From: an uncultured Gammaproteobacteria bacterium
Lineage (GTDB): Bacteria > Pseudomonadota > Gammaproteobacteria > Pseudomonadales > Pseudohongiellaceae
DNA: 19,600 bases
NCBI GenBank assembly: GCA_903889815.1
Contig: CAISYX010000420.1
Coordinates: 1 to 19,600 of the forward strand
Direction of reading: 5' to 3'
The notes under the pieces are model-generated. The model saw only the letters and a list, made by a program, of their open reading frames with translations, did no database searches and had not been told where the DNA came from. The position numbers and the translations under genes are program-made. Positions within the stretch are counted from its first letter, which is position 1. Each line of letters begins with the position of its first letter. Below are positions 13,548-19,600 of this stretch, in pieces.

Positions 13548-16500
13548 ATGACGCGCAGCACCCACATACTTGCCCTGTTGCTCAGCCTGCTGCTCGGCAG
13601 CGCAGCGCAGGCGCAGCAGAGCGCCCTGCACCATTCCCTGGAAGTGACACTGGACCCCGCGGCCAGCAGCATCGCGGTGACGGACACGCTCACATTGCCG
13701 GTGTCCGAAGATAGTCCCCGCACTCATGAATTCCGGCTCAACCAGGCACTGAGCCTGCACGCACTCGAAGGCAGCAATTTCAGCATCGAAGCGCTGCCTT
13801 ATGGCCAGACCCCGAGTGACGCCGATGCCGGTCGTGAGATAGCGCCCAGCAACGCCTACCGTCTGACCATCACCGACGGCAGTGAGCAGATCAGTCTGAG
13901 CTACTCCGGCACCATCAATACCGACGCGCGCCAGCTCAGCGCCGAATACGCCCAGAGCTTTTCCTCCACCACCGGCATCATCGACATGCGCGGCGTCTAT
14001 CTGGACCACAGCAGTGTGTGGGTGCCCGACTTCCAGGCCGGGCTGATGAGCTTCGACATGAGCGTCGAATTCAGTGGCAGCGCGCAGCAGTGGACAGCCG
14101 TAAGTCAGGGCGACTCCGAGCAGCGCACGAACTTCTGGCGCAGCGAGCAGGCGATGGAAGAGGTCTATCTGATCGCTGCCGATTTCACCACCTATACTGT
14201 TCAAAGCGGCGACGTGGACCTGCTGGCCTATCTGCGCACGCCCGACGGCAATCTCGCCACCCGCTATCTGGATGCCACGGAAAGATATCTGGCACTTTAC
14301 GAGCCGATGCTCGGCGCCTACCCCTTCAGCAAATTCGCGCTGGTCGAGAATTTCTGGGAAACCGGCTACGGGATGCCCTCGTTCACCTTGCTGGGCGAGC
14401 AGATCATTCGCTTCCCATTCATTCTGGAATCATCCTATCCCCATGAGATTCTGCATAACTGGTGGGGCAACTCGGTATACCCGGACTACGAGACTGGCAA
14501 CTGGAGCGAAGGGCTCACCGCCTATCTGGCCGACCACCTGTTCCAGGAAATGAACGCGGCCGGTGGCGAGTATCGCAAGGACATGCTCGGCCGCTATCGC
14601 AGCTTCGTGACCGACGCTGCCGATTTTCCGCTGAGCCAGTTCACTTCGCGCAACTCCGCGGCGTCCCAGGCCATCGGCTATGGCAAGACGCTGATGCTGT
14701 GGCACATGCTGCGCCTGGAGCTTGGCGATGCGCTGTTCATCAAGAGTCTGCAGGATCTGTACGCCGAGCGGCGCTTCCTGCGCACCTCATTCGCTGACAT
14801 CGAAGCCATCTTCTCCCGCAACAGCGGGAAGGATCTGAGCGGCTTCTTCGCGCAGTGGGTAGAGCGCACCGGCGCCCCCGAGCTGGCCGTCACTGTCGCG
14901 CACCAGGGTGTGGAGGACAATGCCACGCTGACTGTGCGGCAAACCCAGAGTGCTGAACCCTATGCACTGAAGGTGCCGGTTGCTCTTTTTTACGAAGGCG
15001 AGACCGACGCGCAGGTGGTCGACGTGCTGCTGGAAGGTGCGGAGGCGAGTTTCGAGGTGCCTCGCTTCGCGGCCCTGCAGGCGGTGGTGGTTGATCCGTA
15101 CTTCGACGTCTTCCGCCGCCTCGATGTGGCCGAGCTGCCGCCCACGCTGCGCCAGATGTTCGGCGCACAGCAGATCGTGTTCGTGGTGCCGCAGCAGGAG
15201 CGCGAGCAGTGGATCGCCATGGCCGAGTTCTTCAGCAGCGACCCGTCCGTCACTGCCGAGATCGTGATGGCGGAAGACTTCACGCTGCTGCCGTCTGACA
15301 AGTCGGTGTGGATCATGGGGCGCGAGAATCCTGCGTCGCGCATCGTGGAAGAGGCAGTCAGTTACTATGGCGTGCGCTTCTCTGACGCGGGCTTGACCCT
15401 GATGGGCAGCGAACTGCCCTATGCCAATCGCAGCACGGTCCTCACCGCCATTCATCCGGATGACCCCGAGCTTACCCTGGGCTGGATTCACGCCGACTCC
15501 GCCGCCGCGATGCCCGGGCTCACCGAGAAACTGCCCCATTACGGCAAGTATTCCTATCTAAGTTTTGTGGGCAGCGAGCCCACCAATGACGTGAAGGGGC
15601 AATGGGAAAGCCCCGACTCGCCGCTGTTGTGGCGCAAGCCCGGCCTTGATGCGAGCGTGGCTCTCGCCCTGCTGCCTCCGCGTGCACCGCTGGCAGACCT
15701 GCCGCCCAAATACCTGCCTGACAGTCTGCAGACCCATGTCGATGCACTCACCGATCCCCAGATGCAGGGCAGGGGCGTGGGAAGCGACGGGCTGGCTCGA
15801 GCGGCGGACTATATTGCCGGTCAGTTCGCCGCCATGGGCCTGGAAGCGCCAGGAGGCTCTCATCTGAGCACATGGACACAGACACTGCCCACGGGCGAGT
15901 CAGTCACGCTGAGCAATGTCATCGGTGTGCTGCCTGGCACCGATGCGGCGCTGCAGGACTCTCCGATCGTGCTCGGGGCTCACTATGATCATCTGGGCGT
16001 TGAGACCGCCGCCGACGGCAGTGTGTCGGTATTCGCCGGCGCCGACGACAATGCCTCCGGCGTGGCCATCATGCTGGACGTGGCCCGCAAGTTGCAGAAA
16101 GCCTTCACGCCACGCCGGCCTGTTGTGTTCGTCGCCTTCTCCGGCGAAGAAGCAGGGCTGCTGGGCTCGCGGCACTTCGTTGCCAACCCGCCAGCGCCGT
16201 ATTCCACGCAATCGCTGTTCGCCATGCTGAACATGGACAGCGTCGGCCGGCTGGAAGGGCGTACGCTGCAGGTGTTCGGTTCGGAGAGCGCCTACGAGTG
16301 GCCCTTCATGGCTCAGGGCATCGGCTTCACCATCGGTGTCACTTCGCAGTTTCCCGCCCAGTCCGTGGCGGGCAGTGACCACGTGGCATTTCTCGAGGCC
16401 GGCATTCCGGCGCTGCATCTGTTCAGCGGACTGCACACCGACTATCACCGGCCTTCGGACACACCGGACAAGCTTGATCTGACCGGCATGTCCGACATAG

Positions 16501-16871
16501 CCCTGTGGGTGGAAGAAGCGATCGTCTATCTGGCCATGCGCGACCAACCGTTGCGTGTGACTCTGAGCAACGCGCCCGTGCGTGCCACCGAGGCCGTGGC
16601 GGGGGCGCGTGCGGCGTCGCTGGGAACGATTCCAGAATTCAATTATGCTGGCGAGGGCGTGCAGATTTCCGGCGTGACCCCTGGTGGTGCAGCGGAGGCG
16701 GCGGGCCTGCAGGCAGGCGACATATTGGTGCAGTTCAATGGCACTGCCATCACGAACTTGCAGGAGTATTCCAATTTCCTGCGCGAGGCAGCGCCAGGCG
16801 ACGAGGTGCAACTGCAGATTCGCCGGGCAGAGGAGCTGCTGAATGTCGAGGTCATTCTGCAGGCGCGTTGA
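13548..16871 (+). CDS. Secreted double metallopeptidase: M1-like, M28 and PDZ domains
   Basis: The product has 1107 residues. The ATG at 13548 is preferred over 13542 because GGAG (13538-13541) is then 6 nt away instead of adjoining. A Sec signal peptide ends at AQA (residues 20-22). The N-terminal half is an M1-like metallopeptidase with HEILHNWWGN (zinc ligands H299 and H303) and NWSEG, whose E321 would be the third ligand. The usual GxMEN aminopeptidase motif is replaced by ETGYGMPSF. From about residue 730 an M28 aminopeptidase-like domain carries its full set: H812 (GAHYDHLG), D833 (GADDN), E867/E868 (SGEEAG), D897 (NMDS) and H967 (TDYHRPSD). A PDZ domain fills about 1024-1105 (GVTPGGAAEAAGLQAGDIL). 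It probably degrades peptides in the periplasm or outside the cell. Both active sites look intact. Substrates are unknown. Confidence 0.9.
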   Translation: MTRSTHILALLLSLLLGSAAQAQQSALHHSLEVTLDPAASSIAVTDTLTLPVSEDSPRTHEFRLNQALSLHALEGSNFSIEALPYGQTPSDADAGREIAPSNAYRLTITDGSEQISLSYSGTINTDARQLSAEYAQSFSSTTGIIDMRGVYLDHSSVWVPDFQAGLMSFDMSVEFSGSAQQWTAVSQGDSEQRTNFWRSEQAMEEVYLIAADFTTYTVQSGDVDLLAYLRTPDGNLATRYLDATERYLALYEPMLGAYPFSKFALVENFWETGYGMPSFTLLGEQIIRFPFILESSYPHEILHNWWGNSVYPDYETGNWSEGLTAYLADHLFQEMNAAGGEYRKDMLGRYRSFVTDAADFPLSQFTSRNSAASQAIGYGKTLMLWHMLRLELGDALFIKSLQDLYAERRFLRTSFADIEAIFSRNSGKDLSGFFAQWVERTGAPELAVTVAHQGVEDNATLTVRQTQSAEPYALKVPVALFYEGETDAQVVDVLLEGAEASFEVPRFAALQAVVVDPYFDVFRRLDVAELPPTLRQMFGAQQIVFVVPQQEREQWIAMAEFFSSDPSVTAEIVMAEDFTLLPSDKSVWIMGRENPASRIVEEAVSYYGVRFSDAGLTLMGSELPYANRSTVLTAIHPDDPELTLGWIHADSAAAMPGLTEKLPHYGKYSYLSFVGSEPTNDVKGQWESPDSPLLWRKPGLDASVALALLPPRAPLADLPPKYLPDSLQTHVDALTDPQMQGRGVGSDGLARAADYIAGQFAAMGLEAPGGSHLSTWTQTLPTGESVTLSNVIGVLPGTDAALQDSPIVLGAHYDHLGVETAADGSVSVFAGADDNASGVAIMLDVARKLQKAFTPRRPVVFVAFSGEEAGLLGSRHFVANPPAPYSTQSLFAMLNMDSVGRLEGRTLQVFGSESAYEWPFMAQGIGFTIGVTSQFPAQSVAGSDHVAFLEAGIPALHLFSGLHTDYHRPSDTPDKLDLTGMSDIALWVEEAIVYLAMRDQPLRVTLSNAPVRATEAVAGARAASLGTIPEFNYAGEGVQISGVTPGGAAEAAGLQAGDILVQFNGTAITNLQEYSNFLREAAPGDEVQLQIRRAEELLNVEVILQAR

Positions 16872-16877
16872 TGAGAG

Positions 16878-16921
16878 CCCCTCTGCGCCGTGCTCAGAGG
16901 GGAAGACGCCAATGGGTCTTC
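16878..16921 (+). terminator. Tandem hairpins after the peptidase gene
   Basis: CCCCTCTG (16878-16885) and CAGAGGGG (16895-16902) form a perfect 8-pair stem six bases after the stop. GAAGAC (16902-16907) and GTCTTC (16916-16921) form a second 6-pair stem. Neither is followed by a T-run, so this may protect the 3' end or pause transcription rather than end it. The downstream gene could still be read from the same transcript. Confidence 0.45.
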
Positions 16922-17000
16922 GCTGTTAGACTCCAATCAAGCGTTCCATTCCTGTGGGTGTCTTGGCCCCTCGTAGCAGAACATTCAGTAGAGACTGCCA

Positions 17001-19436
17001 GTGATCCAGCCTTCTTCGTCGCCTGTCGCCATTCCCTTTGCAGTATCCGCACGCCACCTGCTGATATTCGCGGTCATCGGCCTCAGCCCGCTGCCCCTTC
17101 TTGCCCAGGAAGACACCGTCCCCTTCGAGCGTCCCACGCCCCTGACGCGCGTCAGCGGTGAGCAGGCCGCCTTCGTGCTGGACGGCCGGCTCGATGAAGC
17201 AATCTGGGACACCCTGCCCGTCATCGACAACATGCAGATCATCCAGCCCGACACCATGGAGCCTGCGCCTTTCCAGACTCACACTCGGGTGTTCTACAAC
17301 GACCGTGGCATTTATGTGGGCGTGATGAACTACCAGCCCGCCGATTCGCTGGTGTCGCGCATGAGTTCTCGCGATGAGCAGTCGCAGCGCGACAGTTATG
17401 GTTTCGTGGTGGACCCCTCCGGCACCGGCCTTTATGGCTATTTTCTGCGGATCAATCTGGGGGGGTCTCTGAACGACGGCACCGTATTGCCCGAGCGCCA
17501 GATCAACCGGCAGTGGGACGGCCCCTGGGATTCGGCTTCGGTGTCGCTGGACGATGGCTGGTCTGCGGAAATGTTTCTTCCCTGGTCCATGATGAGTCTG
17601 CCCCAGGCGGATGAAGGCGCAACCCGCACCATGGGCATCTACATCGAGCGTGTCGTGGCCGCGCGCGGCGAGACCTGGTCCTGGCCGGCGCTGCCCCGCA
17701 ACAGTGCAGGATTCCTGTCCGCCTTTCACAAGGTGGAGCTGAGCGGCGTCAACCCCAGCACTCAGTTCACGCTGTACCCGTATGTATCATCCACTTTCGA
17801 CGACATGAAAGACGCCACCGATTACCGCGTGGGCACTGACCTGTACTGGCGGCCAAGCTCCAACATGCAGGTGTCTGCCGCATTGAACCCGGACTTCGGC
17901 ACGGTGGAGTCGGATGATGTGGTGGTAAATCTGGGCGCCTTCGAAACCTTCTTCGAAGAAAAACGCCCGTTCTTTCTGGAGGGCCAGGACGTGTTCGTGA
18001 CCTCGTCGCGTGGCGGTGGTTACGGCGGGCCGCCCACGACGCTGCTGAACACGCGGCGCATCGGACGACAGGCAAGCTTCACCATCCCCGCGGGCGTCAG
18101 CGTGATCGCCACCGACCAGAGCCGACCGTCCGATCTGCTGGCCGCCGGCAAGGTCACTGGTCAGGCCGGCAACTGGCGTTACGGAACACTGCTGGCGTCG
18201 GAAGACGACTCCGTGCTGCGCGGCACGCTGACCAATGGTTCGCGGGTGAACCTGCAGGCCAAGGGCCGCGACTTTGCCATAGGACGACTGCTCTATGAAG
18301 ACACTACCTCCGGCGGACGCCGTGCGATTGGCTGGTTCGGCAGCGACATGTCGCACCCTGACCGCTCTGCCACCGTCAACGGCGTGGACCTGCACTATTT
18401 TTCGGCCGACACCCGCTGGGTGTTCGACGGCCAGCTCATCCACAGCGATGTCAACAACGTCACTGGCAAGGGGGGCTTCTTCGATCTGGACTACCGCCCC
18501 GACCGCCGCCTGCAGCACAACATCACGGGCACCTGGTTCGATGACAAGCTGGAGCTGAACGACATCGGTTTTGTGCAGCGCAATGATCTGATGCAGCTGG
18601 ACTACCGACTGAACATCAATGAATCGAACATTCCAGGGCTGCGCTCGCGTTACCGCGCCCTGAACATCGGCAATGAATGGAATACCGCAGGCCGTCCCGT
18701 GCGGCTCAGCGTCGCGTTGACGCAGGGTTTGAACTTTCTCGACAATACGGCACTGAATACCAATATCCGCTACTTCCCGGAGCGGGTGGACGACCGCCTC
18801 AGTCGCGGCAACGGCAGCTTCCGGCTGCCGGCACGCTGGGCCGCGGACATCAACTGGCGCAGCGACGAGTCGCGGCCGTTTTCGTGGAATGTGGGACTCA
18901 GCAGCACGCAGGAAGAACTTGGTGAGCAGAACCTGACCTACAACATCGGTTTCAACTGGCAGCCGAACGATCGCTTTGCGGTAGACCTGGACAATCGTTA
19001 TGTGGACCGCGAAGCCTGGCTCATTCACCAGGGCAGAGGTCGCATGACAAGCTTCGAAGCCAACGAATGGGCGCCGCGACTGTCCATGGATTATTTCATC
19101 AATGCCAAGCAGCAGGTGCGGTTCGCGCTGCAGTGGACCGGCATCAAGGCCTTCGAGAGTCGTTTCTACCAGGTGGACGCCACGGGCTTGAATGATCTGA
19201 AAAAGACCGGCGACTTGACGGCGGGCAGTGACAATTTCACCATCAGCCGCATGAGTTTCCAGGCGCGTTACCGTTGGGAGATCGCGCCGCTGTCGGACTT
19301 GTTCTTCGTGTACACACGGGGTGGCAATCTGGCGCGCACGTTTGAGGATGACTACGCGGGGCTGTTCGAGCATGCGTGGCAGGATCAGGTAGTGGACAAC
19401 TGGGTGGTGAAGCTGCGCTACCGCTTGGGGAGCTGA
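17001..19436 (+). CDS. DUF5916-type outer-membrane protein with CBM9-like domain
   Basis: An 811-residue exported protein starting at GTG 17001, with only a weak AGAG ribosome-binding site (16990-16993) but a fitting Sec signal ending near LLAQED (about residue 36). The N-terminal domain is CBM9-like, opened by FVLDGRLDEAIWD (58-70), and runs to about residue 255. From about 270 the DUF5916 hallmark appears: NPDFGTVESDD at 296-306, then AFETFFEEKRPFFLEG. The remainder has alternating strands typical of an outer-membrane beta-barrel and ends in WVVKLRYRLGS. Family members have this size and two-part layout; their biochemical role is not established. No catalytic residues can be named. It follows the secreted double peptidase after 129 nt on the same strand, and may share its transcript, since only T-less hairpins separate them. 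Confidence 0.85.
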   Translation: MIQPSSSPVAIPFAVSARHLLIFAVIGLSPLPLLAQEDTVPFERPTPLTRVSGEQAAFVLDGRLDEAIWDTLPVIDNMQIIQPDTMEPAPFQTHTRVFYNDRGIYVGVMNYQPADSLVSRMSSRDEQSQRDSYGFVVDPSGTGLYGYFLRINLGGSLNDGTVLPERQINRQWDGPWDSASVSLDDGWSAEMFLPWSMMSLPQADEGATRTMGIYIERVVAARGETWSWPALPRNSAGFLSAFHKVELSGVNPSTQFTLYPYVSSTFDDMKDATDYRVGTDLYWRPSSNMQVSAALNPDFGTVESDDVVVNLGAFETFFEEKRPFFLEGQDVFVTSSRGGGYGGPPTTLLNTRRIGRQASFTIPAGVSVIATDQSRPSDLLAAGKVTGQAGNWRYGTLLASEDDSVLRGTLTNGSRVNLQAKGRDFAIGRLLYEDTTSGGRRAIGWFGSDMSHPDRSATVNGVDLHYFSADTRWVFDGQLIHSDVNNVTGKGGFFDLDYRPDRRLQHNITGTWFDDKLELNDIGFVQRNDLMQLDYRLNINESNIPGLRSRYRALNIGNEWNTAGRPVRLSVALTQGLNFLDNTALNTNIRYFPERVDDRLSRGNGSFRLPARWAADINWRSDESRPFSWNVGLSSTQEELGEQNLTYNIGFNWQPNDRFAVDLDNRYVDREAWLIHQGRGRMTSFEANEWAPRLSMDYFINAKQQVRFALQWTGIKAFESRFYQVDATGLNDLKKTGDLTAGSDNFTISRMSFQARYRWEIAPLSDLFFVYTRGGNLARTFEDDYAGLFEHAWQDQVVDNWVVKLRYRLGS

Positions 19437-19454
19437 GCCGGGCGGCAGTCAGCC

Positions 19455-19480
19455 CTGTGGGAGCGGGCCTTGCCCGCGAT
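19455..19480 (+). repeat. REP-like repeat
   Basis: CTGTGGGAGCGGGCCTTGCC followed by CGCGAT gives a GCGGGC-CTT-GCCCGC stem. It is the same core as at 13241-13263, with one extra C in the loop. It starts 18 nt after the stop of the outer-membrane protein gene. It has no T-run and is best called a REP-type palindromic repeat rather than a terminator. Confidence 0.65.
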
Positions 19481-19509
19481 GCGGCACTCCGCACAGCGCT
19501 CAGAGGCGC

Positions 19510-19600
19510 GGGGTGGCTTGGCCCGGACACGCCGTAAACCCATCCATGGGGGCTCGGCAGCCGCCGCCCAGGCGGCTGACGGTCCAGTCCAAGCCACCCC
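19510..19600. repeat. 91-bp imperfect palindrome at right edge
   Basis: GGGGTGGCTTGG (19510-19521) and CCAAGCCACCCC (19589-19600) are perfect inverted arms, extending to 16 of 19 matches when GGAC/GTCC on the inner side is included. Inside lies a second stem, CAGCCGCC/GGCGGCTG (19558-19578), and a segment CACGCCGTAAACCCATCCAT typical of dispersed palindromes between genes of gammaproteobacteria. The right arm ends exactly at the window edge, so the element may continue. Confidence 0.7.

Noticed and set aside
11984..13723. 579-residue minus-strand open frame
   Set aside because: It runs antisense through the lipoprotein gene, the palindrome and the start of the peptidase gene. The composition is that of a shadow frame, and no ribosome-binding site or family motif is seen.

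Overview
This 19.6 kb window is GC-rich and densely coded. It comes from a proteobacterium, most likely a gammaproteobacterium. The grounds are the gltB/gltD-type NADPH glutamate synthase, the Tat- and lipoprotein-type export signals, the outer-membrane proteins, and palindromic intergenic repeats whose GGGAGCGGGCTTGCCCGCGA core resembles the REP elements of Pseudomonas and relatives. The species cannot be named from the sequence alone. No rRNA, tRNA, CRISPR array, integrase or transposase was seen.

Layout. (1) Positions 29-6107, minus strand: gltB then gltD, the two subunits of glutamate synthase (ammonia assimilation). A structured upstream region holds a likely promoter followed almost at once by an intrinsic-terminator-like hairpin. 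(2) Positions 6556-11874, plus strand: a molybdenum hydroxylase (xanthine dehydrogenase/PaoABC superfamily) in three subunits. They are a [2Fe-2S] subunit with a twin-arginine signal, a molybdopterin subunit, and an FAD subunit with a four-cysteine [4Fe-4S] insertion. Next come a terminator-like hairpin, a di-haem-type membrane cytochrome b and a small unrecognised protein, closed by a strong intrinsic terminator. The likely scheme, which is inference, is that the complex is folded in the cytoplasm, exported as a unit through Tat by the small subunit, oxidises an unknown aldehyde or N-heterocycle in the periplasm, and passes electrons to cytochrome b and the quinone pool. (3) Positions 12026-19436, plus strand: three exported proteins. 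They are a TolB-like beta-propeller lipoprotein with a good promoter and a possible Fur box, a very large secreted protein joining M1-like and M28 metallopeptidase domains to a PDZ domain, and a DUF5916-type outer-membrane protein with a CBM9-like N-terminus.

Non-coding structure is the other notable theme. A nested imperfect palindrome of about 255 bp lies between the lipoprotein and the peptidase, with REP-like sequences as its two ends. A further REP copy and a separate 91-bp palindrome fill the right edge, and a partial REP copy lies at the left edge beside the end of gltD.

The best candidates for something not well described are the Tat-exported molybdenum hydroxylase/cytochrome b/unknown-protein module and the M1-M28-PDZ double peptidase. 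Substrates of both are unknown from sequence.
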